DNA of 64,000 nt, from contig URMK01000001.1 in assembly GCA_900548905.1 (NCBI GenBank), forward strand, positions 1 to 64,000, written 5' to 3'. This DNA is from an uncultured Lachnospiraceae bacterium (GTDB taxonomy: Bacteria; Bacillota; Clostridia; Lachnospirales; Lachnospiraceae). A program made the position numbers and the translations under genes. Every line of letters starts with the position of its first letter. The stretch's first letter is position 1. The notes under the pieces were generated by a model. That model saw nothing but the letters and a program-made list of their open reading frames with translations. It was not told where the DNA came from and did not search any database. Of this stretch, positions 16,830 to 25,453 are shown piece by piece.

Positions 16830-17654
16830 ATGGATTATTTACAGTATGTAGACGCGGACTCCCTGCTGCACAGGCTGGATCCAAGAACGAAGTTTGTCTT
16901 TTTCCTGGTAATGGCAATCCTGACCAGTGTTGTCAAGTCGGGAGTGGCCCTGCTTTTTTTGTTTGCTTTTTTTATTGCCATGTGGTGTACCTGCCGGATT
17001 CAGAAATATATCCTTGTCCTGGCCGGCAAACTGAAGGTGCTTCTCATCTTCATTTTTCTGCTGTGGCTGATTCTGGGACTGTTTGAAACCCCTGCGGTAC
17101 AGGGAGGCCCCATTTTCTTTGAAACCATGATACCTTTCTTTAACGGACAGAGCATGCATATCTGTTTTGACTGGTATGACCTTTATAAGGGCGGCGTATA
17201 TGCCCTGCGTATTTTCCTGATGATTTCTTCCTTTTATACGGTGCTTCTCACCACGAATTTCAGTGAAATCATCCTGGGGCTTCAGAAATGGAAAATTTCT
17301 TATGCGCTCGCGTTCGGTATCGGTTTGATTTTTCAGATCATTCCTATGATCATCACGGAACTGAACGCGATAATGGAAGCCCAAAGCTCCAGAGGACTTG
17401 AGATCGAGGATTGCGGATGGGTGACCAAGGTTAAGAACTACGTAACCTTTTCCCTGCCTCTTTTATTCCGTGTTATCAGCAAGGGACAGGCAATTTCCCT
17501 GGCGATGCACTATTACCAGCTGAATTTTTCCATCCGCCGTACCGCCTATAAGGGGATTAAGGCGACGGCCTATGACGCCTGGTTTGTAGCCGCCAATGCA
17601 GCTGCAATTGCAATAACGATTGTACTTCGTATTAAATTCTATATTCCCGTATAA
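16830..17654 (+). CDS. ECF transporter transmembrane subunit EcfT
   Basis: A 274-residue membrane protein that starts directly after the ATPase stop codon. It opens with the usual EcfT beginning, YVDADSLLHRLDPRTKFV, followed by several hydrophobic helices. A coupling region near residues 175-195 contains AIMEAQSSRGLEIED, which matches the A-x-x-x-R-G pattern that docks the ATPases. It forms the scaffold of the ECF complex with the double ATPase upstream and the probable S component at 18568. Confidence 0.88.
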   Translation: MDYLQYVDADSLLHRLDPRTKFVFFLVMAILTSVVKSGVALLFLFAFFIAMWCTCRIQKYILVLAGKLKVLLIFIFLLWLILGLFETPAVQGGPIFFETMIPFFNGQSMHICFDWYDLYKGGVYALRIFLMISSFYTVLLTTNFSEIILGLQKWKISYALAFGIGLIFQIIPMIITELNAIMEAQSSRGLEIEDCGWVTKVKNYVTFSLPLLFRVISKGQAISLAMHYYQLNFSIRRTAYKGIKATAYDAWFVAANAAAIAITIVLRIKFYIPV

Positions 17655-17656
17655 GT

Positions 17657-17712
17657 ACGGCTGAATTGCCACGGCTGAATTGCCACGGCTGAATTGCCAC
17701 GGCTGAATTGCC
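17657..17712 (+). repeat. 14-bp tandem repeat, four copies
   Basis: Four contiguous, exact copies of ACGGCTGAATTGCC fill most of the gap between ecfT and the amidohydrolase gene. The gap is otherwise plain. No spacers are present, so it is not CRISPR. The unit number may be variable. Confidence 0.95.
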
Positions 17713-17760
17713 GTTTATTCAACAAAAGCACGCTGCCGGAGGCAGCAGAACGGAGGATGT

Positions 17761-18540
17761 ATGATTAAGAAATGGGAGAACCTGACAAGAGATGAAATCG
17801 CGGCGCTGGATAAGGACAAGTCCATTGTCCTGCTGCCGACTTCCGCTACGGAGCAGCACGGCGCCCATCTGCCGGTGGGAACGGACGCTATTATCCTTTC
17901 CACCCTGGTGGACAAAATGGTAGAGGAGTGTGAATTTGATGCGGGGAACCTTATTTTTGCCCCGCAGCTGAATGTAGGGAAGAGCAATGAGCATATGGGC
18001 TTCGCAGGGACGATTACTTTCGGCACACAGACCTATTATTCCCTGCTCCATGACATTGCCGCCGCCATTTCCGCCAGCGGATTCAAAAAGCTGGTGCTTT
18101 TCAACAGCCATGGCGGCAATACGGACATGCTGAACATGATAAGCCGTGATCTGCGTATTGACCTGGGAATGGATGTGTTTGTATTTGACTGGTGGTTTAC
18201 ACCGTTCTGGAATGAAGGGCTGAAGGGGCTGCAGCAGTCCGGCAAATACGGGGTGTTCCATGCCTGTGAGCTGGAAACCTCACTGATGCTTGCCGCAAGG
18301 CCGGAAACCGTACATATGGAGCTTGCCGTGGACGAAGAGCCTGCGGACTGCTTCAAGGGTGAGAAATATGTGACCGTATTCGGGCCTGTCAATGCGGGCT
18401 GGAAGACGAAGGATGTTACCAACAGCGGTGTTATCGGCGCACCTACTTTTGCCACAGCTGAAAAGGGTCATAAGCTTTTTGATTACGCGTGCAGGAAGCT
18501 TCTTGATATAGTAAACGAAATAGCTGAAATCAGCTATTAA
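17761..18540 (+). CDS. Creatininase-family metal-dependent amidohydrolase
   Basis: A 259-residue cytoplasmic enzyme of the creatininase/MftE/ArfB group. Family metal and catalytic motifs are SATEQHGAHLPVGTD near residue 30, NSHGGN near 117, and HACELETS near 167. Members open cyclic amides or cut formyl or peptide amides using paired divalent metals. An AACGGAGGATGT ribosome site overlaps the start. Its position between EcfT and the S component suggests it acts on the imported compound. The PRT in the same operon points to a nitrogen heterocycle, but the substrate is an inference. Confidence 0.85.
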   Translation: MIKKWENLTRDEIAALDKDKSIVLLPTSATEQHGAHLPVGTDAIILSTLVDKMVEECEFDAGNLIFAPQLNVGKSNEHMGFAGTITFGTQTYYSLLHDIAAAISASGFKKLVLFNSHGGNTDMLNMISRDLRIDLGMDVFVFDWWFTPFWNEGLKGLQQSGKYGVFHACELETSLMLAARPETVHMELAVDEEPADCFKGEKYVTVFGPVNAGWKTKDVTNSGVIGAPTFATAEKGHKLFDYACRKLLDIVNEIAEISY

Positions 18541-18567
18541 CCAGCCACGAATGAGGAGGAGAAAAAA

Positions 18568-19134
18568 GTGACTAAAAAATTTTCATTTGTTAACATCATT
18601 TTCTTTGTTGTATTTGGTGTTCTGACAGGTGTCCTTTGGGCATATCTGTGCCCCATCCCGTTGATCCCGGGTGCCGTTCATTTCCGGACATTTGCATTTA
18701 TCATTGTAGTTATCGGCTACCTTTTCGGACCCGTGACCGGCTTCTTTGCCGGATATATCGGAACCATTGTATGGGCTTTGCTTTCCGGAAACTTTATTCC
18801 CCTGCATTCCCCTCTTGCAGACGGTATTTCCGTAGGGCTTTCCGCAGCGCTGCCCGCACTGATCCATCTGCAGGGCGGTAAGAAGGATCTGCTGAAGCTG
18901 ATTGAGAATAAAGGCAAATTCATCGCAGTCAGCCTGTTCTGGAGTATTCTGTTCGGCGTGCTGATGATCCTGACAACCAGTATTTCCCTTTCCTACTTTG
19001 CAGGGCTGGAATACGCGTACTGCGTGATCTGGATTGGTATTGCGGATGTTGTGCCGATTGCTTTGACACCTTTCGTTGTCCTGCTGCTTGCCAAGAGAAT
19101 GAAGAATATCAGAAATATCGTGCCTTATATTTAA
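18568..19134 (+). CDS. Probable ECF transporter S (substrate-binding) component
   Basis: A 188-residue hydrophobic protein with about five to six predicted helices, starting at GTG behind GAGGAGGAG. Size, topology and position (with double ATPase and EcfT in the same operon) fit an S component, the part that gives substrate specificity. The pattern GYLFGPVTGFFAGYIGTIVW is typical of S components such as those for vitamins and bases. I cannot assign it to a known substrate subfamily. Confidence 0.75.
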   Translation: MTKKFSFVNIIFFVVFGVLTGVLWAYLCPIPLIPGAVHFRTFAFIIVVIGYLFGPVTGFFAGYIGTIVWALLSGNFIPLHSPLADGISVGLSAALPALIHLQGGKKDLLKLIENKGKFIAVSLFWSILFGVLMILTTSISLSYFAGLEYAYCVIWIGIADVVPIALTPFVVLLLAKRMKNIRNIVPYI

Positions 19135-19175
19135 GACATCGGGTTAGGAAAAGAAAAACTTACGCGTAACCAGGA

Positions 19176-19218
19176 AGAGCCGCTTCCCGGCAGTTATCTG
19201 TCGGAAGCGGCTCTTTTT
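19176..19218 (+). terminator. Strong terminator of the ECF operon
   Basis: AGAGCCGCTTCC pairs perfectly with GGAAGCGGCTCT around a loop of about 14 bases, then five T residues. It lies between the ECF operon and the converging reductase gene. Confidence 0.88.
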
Positions 19219-19240
19219 AATGTCCCGGCACAATGGAGCG

Positions 19241-20788
19241 TCAGAGGAGATATACGCCGGCGAGTTGTTCCAGCACACCGGGATTGGCAGCGTTCCATTC
19301 GTCGAAAGACAGGCCGCTTTGTGAAACCACGGTTCCCAGCTCTACCAGAAAGGCGGGAATATCCTTTTCCGGAAGGATACCCAGCTGGGTTCCCATACAG
19401 GCATCTTCTTGTCCTTCACGTCCGTTGATATGAAGAAAAAAAGCGGGCTGGGGGATATTATCAATCATCTTTACCGTACCGTGAAAACCGATTGCTCCGG
19501 TCTGGTGTGTACCGCAGGAGGAGGTACAGCCGGAAATGTGTATCTGGGGAAGTGCGCCGTCGGGCAGCCCGGCCTTCCTGACTTCCCTGATACAGGCGGC
19601 AAGCAGCCCCTGGGAATCTCTTGGCCCTACCTGACATGTGGTTCCGCCGATACAGCTTACGGAAGTTTCGAACAGGGTGGCGGCGCCGTCGTCCGTTGCC
19701 TTCAGCACCGTATGGGCCTCGTCTCCGGTAAGATTAATAAGGTATATGGTTTCATCGGGGGAAAGCCGCAGCTCCACTTCCTCCATATCCTTTATGGTTT
19801 CATACACCGAAGCAAACCAGGAAACAGCAGGCTGCCCTCCGATAGGGTGGTACAGGACCGTATACAGTCCTTCCTGCTTCTGGGGGAGGACACGAAAGCC
19901 TTCCGCGGTGCCGGAATCCCCTTTTTTCTTCAGGGAACGGGGAGTAAGATGCAGAGTCATGTCCTCGCCGGAGGCATACACCTCCTCCAGTTTTTCCCGG
20001 TAAGCGGCGGCATAAGCTTCAGGTCCGCCGAGGGCTTCCTGCATGTAACGTGTCCTGGCTTTGGCACGGGAATCATAATTGCCATAAGCGAGAAATGTCA
20101 GCCACATCGCTTTGATATAATAAAGGATATGAGAGGGCTCTGCGGCTTCTGCCACCTTTACCCCCAGCAGAGGGTTGTTTCCCAGCCCGCCGGCGCTGTA
20201 TACGTCAAATTTCCCGTCGGGTCTGGCGGTAAAGCCCAGATCACGGTAGGTGGCATGTGTGATGTTTTTGGGAGAATTGGAAAATGCCACCTTCAGCTTG
20301 CGGGGCATTTTCTTCGCGTGAATCAGGGTAAGCAGATATTCCCCTGCGGCCTCCGCCCAGGGAAGGGTGTCAAAATATTCCCCCGGTTCCACGCCGGAGA
20401 GAGGGGAACACATGACATTCCGGGGATAATCCCCGCCTCCGCCCAGGGTAATAATACCGCCGTCCAGAGCATCTGCCATGAGTTCATAGGTTTTCTCACC
20501 GCTCAGATCGTGCAGCTGGATGGTCTGGCAGGTGGTAACATGTACTCTTGTTACCTGATGCTTTGCCAGAATGTCCACAAGGAATTTCAGACGTTCTTTG
20601 GTGATCCGGCCCGCGGGCAGGCGGAGGCGCAGCATGTTGGCGGTACCTCCCCTTTGGGCGTAGCTGCCATAACGGCCGGAGAAGGCCTTGTAAGCACCCT
20701 TGTCCATTTTGCCGGCATAGAATGCTTCGGTTTTTTCCTTGAATTCTTTCATTTCATCCCTGATCAGTTGAGGATCCGGATTATTCAT
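19241..20788 (-). CDS. Siroheme-[4Fe-4S] sulfite/nitrite reductase
   Basis: A 515-residue ferredoxin-type reductase. It has two half-domains of the nitrite/sulfite-reductase fold. The siroheme and iron-sulfur ligands are visible as Cys379 and Cys385 (SCIGGTTCQVG) and Cys421 and Cys425 (ISGCTSSCGTH). It reduces sulfite to sulfide or nitrite to ammonia by six electrons; the sequence alone does not decide which. Family members of this length usually take electrons from ferredoxin. No reductase partner or cys gene adjoins it. Its siroheme comes from sirohydrochlorin, which is also the substrate of the cobaltochelatase encoded at 48.1 kb. Confidence 0.88.
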   Translation of the reverse strand: MNNPDPQLIRDEMKEFKEKTEAFYAGKMDKGAYKAFSGRYGSYAQRGGTANMLRLRLPAGRITKERLKFLVDILAKHQVTRVHVTTCQTIQLHDLSGEKTYELMADALDGGIITLGGGGDYPRNVMCSPLSGVEPGEYFDTLPWAEAAGEYLLTLIHAKKMPRKLKVAFSNSPKNITHATYRDLGFTARPDGKFDVYSAGGLGNNPLLGVKVAEAAEPSHILYYIKAMWLTFLAYGNYDSRAKARTRYMQEALGGPEAYAAAYREKLEEVYASGEDMTLHLTPRSLKKKGDSGTAEGFRVLPQKQEGLYTVLYHPIGGQPAVSWFASVYETIKDMEEVELRLSPDETIYLINLTGDEAHTVLKATDDGAATLFETSVSCIGGTTCQVGPRDSQGLLAACIREVRKAGLPDGALPQIHISGCTSSCGTHQTGAIGFHGTVKMIDNIPQPAFFLHINGREGQEDACMGTQLGILPEKDIPAFLVELGTVVSQSGLSFDEWNAANPGVLEQLAGVYLL

Positions 20789-20892
20789 TTACGATACCTC
20801 GTTTCTGTCTTGTATAGTAGCCGTTCTTATATTATCTGTTTCCTATATTTTTTATATCCCTTTCCGGCTTTTTTATACAATTATCAGAATGG

Positions 20893-21912
20893 CTATCGCA
20901 GGTTTTTCCCAATCTGGCCGTAAACCGATTCCGCATCCAGGATATGGTAGGCTTTTGTCTGATGATCGCCGGCGGCCCCGGCGGTAACAAGAATATATTC
21001 GGTATCCCCTATCCGGGCCAGGCTGGCCAGGCACAGCCCTGCCTCGCTTGTGTAGCCGGTCTTGCCGCCAAGAATTTCCCCGCCGGGAATCTGTGGGGTA
21101 TCCATATACTGAAACATGGAGCTGGAAAAGGTAAAGCCGTCCGGGTGCAGGGCGGTGGGAGATGTGCTGTAACGGCTTGCGGTAAACGCCTTCCGGAATT
21201 CATCGTTTGCCAGGGCATAGCGAAGCAAAATGGCGATATCTTCCGCTGTGGAGTAATGATCCTCCTCATGCAGGCCGGTGGAATTGCAGAAATGCGTATT
21301 TTCCATACCCAGCTGATCGGCTTTCCGGTTCATCATCCCCACAAAATCCCGTTCCGACCCGGCGATATTACTGGCAAAGGCCAGACAGCATTCCGCGCCG
21401 GAAGGCAGCAGTATACCGTAAAGCAGATCCCTGCCGCTCGCCTCCTCTCCGGGCTGAAAACCGGCCATAGAAGCGTTTTGGATATACAGGGTGGAAAAAA
21501 GGGAGTCCGGAAGGGGAATCGTCTGTTCTAAATCCGGTGTGTTTTCAATAGCGAGTATAGCCGTCATGATTTTGGTCAGAGATGCCGGATATATCCGTTC
21601 CGCCTTCTGCCGGGACGCCAGGATTTCACCGCTGTCCAGCTCCTCCAAAATACATACAGGGCTGTAAAGCCGCTCCACATCCACCGTAAGAGGAGGCTCT
21701 TCGGATTCTTCCTCCGGACCTGTGTATTCCGGGGAAACGGAATAGCCGGACACATTTCCTGCATTTTCCTGCCGGAGAATAATTTGGCCGGAGATAAACA
21801 CGGTGAGGCCGGCTATCATAATAATCACCAATAGGGTGCAAAACCGCCGGATGCGCCGGCGCCTTCTTCTGCGCTGTCTTTTTCGTCTTTGTATAGTAGC
21901 TTCCGATTTCAT
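20893..21912 (-). CDS. Serine D-alanyl-D-alanine carboxypeptidase (S11/DacA type)
   Basis: A 339-residue membrane-anchored penicillin-binding protein. A strongly basic N-terminus (about residues 8-23, mostly Arg/Lys) precedes one transmembrane helix (24-42). The catalytic tetrad is SLTK at 111-114 and the third motif is GGKTGY. The second motif reads SGAE, with Ala where many family members have Asn. It trims the terminal D-Ala from peptidoglycan stem peptides outside the cell. It lies 80 bases downstream of a VanS-like kinase gene on the same strand and is probably controlled by that system. Confidence 0.88.
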   Translation of the reverse strand: MKSEATIQRRKRQRRRRRRRIRRFCTLLVIIMIAGLTVFISGQIILRQENAGNVSGYSVSPEYTGPEEESEEPPLTVDVERLYSPVCILEELDSGEILASRQKAERIYPASLTKIMTAILAIENTPDLEQTIPLPDSLFSTLYIQNASMAGFQPGEEASGRDLLYGILLPSGAECCLAFASNIAGSERDFVGMMNRKADQLGMENTHFCNSTGLHEEDHYSTAEDIAILLRYALANDEFRKAFTASRYSTSPTALHPDGFTFSSSMFQYMDTPQIPGGEILGGKTGYTSEAGLCLASLARIGDTEYILVTAGAAGDHQTKAYHILDAESVYGQIGKNLR

Positions 21913-21992
21913 AAGTAGACCTGCCTTTCCTGAATGACTGAAGAGAATGCCGCCGCTGTTTTCCGGGTGACGGCCCTGCCGGGAGATATCGT

Positions 21993-23141
21993 TTATAAAG
22001 GCAGGCTCACGCGGAATGTGGTGAGTTCCTTCTCGCTGTCTGCCGAAATGGTTCCGCCGTGCAGGGTGATGATCTCCCGGGCAATAGCCAGCCCCAGGCC
22101 CGCGCCTCCGGTATTGGAACTACGGGCTTCGTCCAGACGGAAAAATTTATCAAAAATGGAAGTAAGCTGCTGCCGGGAAATGGTTTTCCCCCGGTTACGG
22201 AAAAGGAGGATTATCTGATCGGTTTTCTCTTCTACAAGGATATCGATGGGAGTGTCCGGATAGCTGTAATGGATTGCATTTTTCAGCAGGTTATTGAATA
22301 CTCTTGCCAGTTTTTCCGGGTCTCCGTAAAGGGTACATTTTTCATCTGCCGAAAGTTCTATTGTATTGCCATGGGCGGTGAGTACCGGATAGAATTCATC
22401 CGTCAACTGTACCAGGAGATAATACAAATCAACCCGTTCTTTTTCCAGAACAATCTGCTGGAGGTTATACCGGGTGATCTCAAAGAATTCATTAATGAGC
22501 TTTTCAAGCCGGCTGGCTTTGTCCAGGGCAATATGCGTATATCTTGCCTTTTGTACCGCAGGCATGTCCGGCGCTTCATCCAGAAGGCTGAGGTAGCCGA
22601 TAACAGAAGTCAGCGGGGTTTTCAGATCGTGGGCAAGGTAAGTGATCAGGTCGTTTTTCCGGGCAGCCTCCTCCTTCAGAATCTGTTCGTGACGGAGCAT
22701 TTTGGATTTAATCTGTACGATTTGGGCGGATATCCCCGCATATTCCTCCGGGAAAATATCGGAAATATCCCTGTCCTGTGTCATACAGCTATGAATCATA
22801 TCACCGGCTTTGCGCAGGGCGTTTCGCTCCCGGCGTGACGAATACAGGCGGGAAATAAAATAAACGGAAGCGATCCAAAGGCTTACGGTGATGCTGAGCG
22901 CGCGCAGCAGCAGCGTTTTCAGCTTGAACCAGTTCGGCATCCGGGTGATGCGTTCCAGCCCCGAACCCTCAGGATAGACAGTTTGGGTAATCATATAATT
23001 CTTATCGAACCAGTCCAGCACGGCTCCGTTCCAGATGTTGTCCGCCAGGTAATATAGGAACAGGCAGAAAAAAATGCCTGCGCCTATGGACACGGCAAGC
23101 TTTCCATAAAAAGAAAATTCACGTTTCAATTTTATAACCAC
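21993..23141 (-). CDS. Sensor histidine kinase, VanS-like
   Basis: A membrane kinase of about 382 residues. Two transmembrane helices flank a short external loop. The phosphoacceptor region is YLAHDLKTPLTSVIGYL, followed by an N-box (NNLLKNAIHYS) and a G-box (GGAGLGLAIA). I place the start at GTG 23141, behind GGGGG; TTG 23129 is also possible. The longer open frame (to 23285) lies wholly inside the regulator gene. It overlaps the regulator's 3' end by 23 bases, so the two are translationally coupled. Resemblance to VanS is at the family level and does not imply glycopeptide resistance. Confidence 0.85.
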   Translation of the reverse strand: MVIKLKREFSFYGKLAVSIGAGIFFCLFLYYLADNIWNGAVLDWFDKNYMITQTVYPEGSGLERITRMPNWFKLKTLLLRALSITVSLWIASVYFISRLYSSRRERNALRKAGDMIHSCMTQDRDISDIFPEEYAGISAQIVQIKSKMLRHEQILKEEAARKNDLITYLAHDLKTPLTSVIGYLSLLDEAPDMPAVQKARYTHIALDKASRLEKLINEFFEITRYNLQQIVLEKERVDLYYLLVQLTDEFYPVLTAHGNTIELSADEKCTLYGDPEKLARVFNNLLKNAIHYSYPDTPIDILVEEKTDQIILLFRNRGKTISRQQLTSIFDKFFRLDEARSSNTGGAGLGLAIAREIITLHGGTISADSEKELTTFRVSLPL

Positions 23142-23814
23142 ACCCCCAGACAGTTTTGATGTATTTCGGATCCTCAAACGAATCGCCCATCTTTTCCCGC
23201 AGATGACGGATATGGACGGTGATCGTGTTATTGCTCTTGTTGAAGTATTCATCGCCCCAAACCTGATGGAAAAGTTCCTCCGCACTCACTACGCTTCCCT
23301 TTTTCCCGCACAGGATAGACAGGATGGAGAATTCCGTCGGTGTCAGGGTAAGCAGTTTCTCATTCAGGGTGCATTCATGGGTTCTGGTATTCAGCACCAG
23401 GCCCGAATGGGAGATTAGCTCCTCTGTCTGCTCCGTACCGGTATTGTAGTGCTTATACCGGCGAAGCTGGGCTTTTACACGGGCAATCAGCTCCAGCGGG
23501 CGGAAGGGCTTGGTGATATAATCGTCGGCACCCAGGGTAAGGCCGTTTATTTTATCAATTTCCTCACCCTTGGCCGTGAGCATAATAACAGGGTACGTAT
23601 GCTGCTCCCTGATTATCCGGCATAGCTGAAAACCGTTTATTTCCGGCATCATCACATCCAGTATGGCCATATCCGGCGCTTCCTTGCGGATGTATTCCAG
23701 CGCCTCCCGGGCGGTGTAATATTTCAAAACTTCATAGTTTTCACTTTGCAGATACAGGGTTACCAGATCTGCAATTTCCTGTTCGTCGTCTACGACAAGT
23801 ATTTTTTCCCTCAT
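23119..23814 (-). CDS. Response regulator, OmpR/VanR-like
   Basis: A 231-residue regulator. The receiver domain has Asp9/Asp10, phosphoacceptor Asp53 (AILDVMMPE) and Lys in YITKPF. The C-terminal winged helix is of the OmpR type (TVHIRHLREKMG, VWGCGYKIE). The ribosome site is AGGAGG on the minus strand. It probably controls its own operon and the downstream carboxypeptidase. A direct-repeat site lies about 80-95 bases upstream of its start. Confidence 0.88.
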   Translation of the reverse strand: MREKILVVDDEQEIADLVTLYLQSENYEVLKYYTAREALEYIRKEAPDMAILDVMMPEINGFQLCRIIREQHTYPVIMLTAKGEEIDKINGLTLGADDYITKPFRPLELIARVKAQLRRYKHYNTGTEQTEELISHSGLVLNTRTHECTLNEKLLTLTPTEFSILSILCGKKGSVVSAEELFHQVWGDEYFNKSNNTITVHIRHLREKMGDSFEDPKYIKTVWGCGYKIET

Positions 23815-23892
23815 ATTGACTGCCTCCTGTTAACATATCCTATCATAACAGAAAAAGGAACGGGGATTGTAATGGTTTTCCTCACAAAATAT

Positions 23893-23909
23893 TAAGATTT
23901 TCCTAAGAT
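23893..23909 (-). promoter_or_regulatory. Candidate response-regulator box upstream of the VanR-like gene
   Basis: TAAGAT occurs at 23893-23898 and again at 23904-23909, an 11-bp period (ATCTTA on the minus strand). OmpR-family regulators typically bind such tandem half-sites one helical turn apart. A TATGAT -10-like element lies between this site and the gene on the minus strand. Confidence 0.5.
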
Positions 23910-23912
23910 TAA

Positions 23913-23942
23913 GTACCAGTTCAGATCTGGCTGAACTGGTAC
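23913..23942. repeat. Perfect 12-bp inverted repeat (GTACCAGTTCAG)
   Basis: Arms GTACCAGTTCAG and CTGAACTGGTAC flank a six-base loop. No T-tract follows on the plus strand. It sits in the divergent region between the VanR-like regulator and the AAA ATPase gene, so it could be an operator for either, or a hairpin insulating them. Confidence 0.7.
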
Positions 23943-24029
23943 AATATTAATTCTTCTTGTGTTTCATACTATTTTAAAGTATACTACTCGTAATTAGTTT
24001 GAATATTTATGGATGGAAGGGGTGGTATA

Positions 24030-25418
24030 ATGATTGGAAGAAAAAAGGAAATGGATTTGCTGGAACAGATGTATGCAAGCGGACGATTTGAATTTATGAT
24101 CATGTATGGAAGGCGTAGAATAGGAAAAACAACGATTTTACAGGAGTTTTCCAAAAGGCATGAAACTATATTTTTTTCTGCCCAGGAAAAAAATGATGCT
24201 TTGAGCCTGCTGGATTTTTCTAAGCTTGTCCAGGAATATTATGATGGCGGATTTGTAGCAACTTTTGCGAATTGGGAAAACGCCCTGGATTACGTAGGGA
24301 GAAAGGCGCTGGACAAAAGGACGGTTCTCATCATCGACGAATTCCCGTTTTTGGCGGAGACAAATCCGAGTGTGAAAAGCATTTTACAGCATCGGATTGA
24401 CCATGATTGGAAGGAAAGAAATATATTCCTAATCCTGTGCGGTTCCAGCGTCAGTTTTATGGTGAATGATGTTATAGGCTATAAAAGCCCGCTGTATGGC
24501 CGCAGTACGGGCAGTATGCAAGTACAGCCCTTTGATTATCTGGAAAGCGCTGAATTCTTTCCCAATTATTCCCCGGAAGATAAGTTAATCACATATGGAA
24601 TATTGGGAGGTGTCCCGAGATATTTAAATGCATTTGATCCTGAAAAAACAGTGAGGGAAAATATCATCTCCAGGATTTTAATGAACGGGTCGTTCTTAAA
24701 CGATGAACCCCAGACGCTGCTGCGCATGGAACTGCGGGAACCGGTAGTTTATAATTCCATTTTAGAAGCGGTGGCAAACGGCTGCAACAGAGTAGTGGAA
24801 ATTGCAGGCAGGATTCATGAAGAAAAAAGTAAATGCAGCAAATATATGCTTACGCTGCAGACAATCCGTCTGCTGGAAAAACATGTTCCGTGCGGTGAAC
24901 CGGATAGTAGCAAAAAGGGAATATATGAAATTACCGATAATTTCTATAAATTCTGGTATCGATATGTTTTTTCTAATAAAAGTTATTATGATATGCTTGG
25001 CATGGACAAGGCCTGCGATGTTATTATGGGAGAAATCAATGATTACATGGGACCTGTATTTGAAGAAATCTGCAGACAGTTTTTAATCAGACAGGCCAAA
25101 GACGGGAAATTGCCGTTTATCCCATTTACGATAGGAAAATGGTGGGGAAATAATCCTGTTATCAAAGCACAGGATGATATTGATGTGTTGGCGCTGGACA
25201 AAAAAGGAAATAAGGGAATCTTTGTGGAGTGTAAATTCCGGAACCGGCCCATGCCGATGGAAGAATATGATGCTTTGGTAACGGCTGCGGCAGTATTTCC
25301 CAATCTGAAAGAGAAAAAACTGATTTTTGTCAGCAAGGGATCGTTTACGGAACCTGTGAAGAGCAGGGCAGCCCGGGAAGGTACCGTCCTGCTTGTGCCG
25401 GAGGATCTGTTTGCTTAA
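24030..25418 (+). CDS. AAA ATPase with C-terminal DUF234-type nuclease-like domain
   Basis: A 462-residue protein of the 'archaeal-type ATPase' family. A P-loop lies at about residues 26-35 (YGRRRIGKTTI) and a Walker B-like LIIDEFPFLAE near 100. A winged-helix stretch is followed by a C-terminal DUF234-like part with the PD-(D/E)xK-like pattern DIDVLALD followed by FVECKF. The start is ATG 24030, with GGAAGGGG upstream. These proteins are widespread and poorly understood; DNA binding or cleavage has been proposed. It is a single-gene unit behind the inverted repeat at 23913. Confidence 0.75.
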   Translation: MIGRKKEMDLLEQMYASGRFEFMIMYGRRRIGKTTILQEFSKRHETIFFSAQEKNDALSLLDFSKLVQEYYDGGFVATFANWENALDYVGRKALDKRTVLIIDEFPFLAETNPSVKSILQHRIDHDWKERNIFLILCGSSVSFMVNDVIGYKSPLYGRSTGSMQVQPFDYLESAEFFPNYSPEDKLITYGILGGVPRYLNAFDPEKTVRENIISRILMNGSFLNDEPQTLLRMELREPVVYNSILEAVANGCNRVVEIAGRIHEEKSKCSKYMLTLQTIRLLEKHVPCGEPDSSKKGIYEITDNFYKFWYRYVFSNKSYYDMLGMDKACDVIMGEINDYMGPVFEEICRQFLIRQAKDGKLPFIPFTIGKWWGNNPVIKAQDDIDVLALDKKGNKGIFVECKFRNRPMPMEEYDALVTAAAVFPNLKEKKLIFVSKGSFTEPVKSRAAREGTVLLVPEDLFA

Positions 25419-25453
25419 AAATGTGTATAAAACAGGAGGGGCGGCTACAAGAA

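Noticed and set aside
17657..17712. Tandem repeat as a CRISPR array
   Set aside because: The 14-bp units are contiguous with no spacers, and there are no cas genes.
19409..20923. 504-codon open frame antisense to the siroheme reductase
   Set aside because: The minus-strand protein has all catalytic cysteines. The plus frame is a shadow of its codon bias and has no ribosome site.
20893..23814. Vancomycin-resistance cluster
   Set aside because: Only regulator, kinase and a D,D-carboxypeptidase are present; no ligase, dehydrogenase or VanX gene is visible.
24030..25418. AAA ATPase as a transposon or defence gene
   Set aside because: No transposase, terminal repeats or defence partner genes are nearby; the family is common in ordinary chromosomes.
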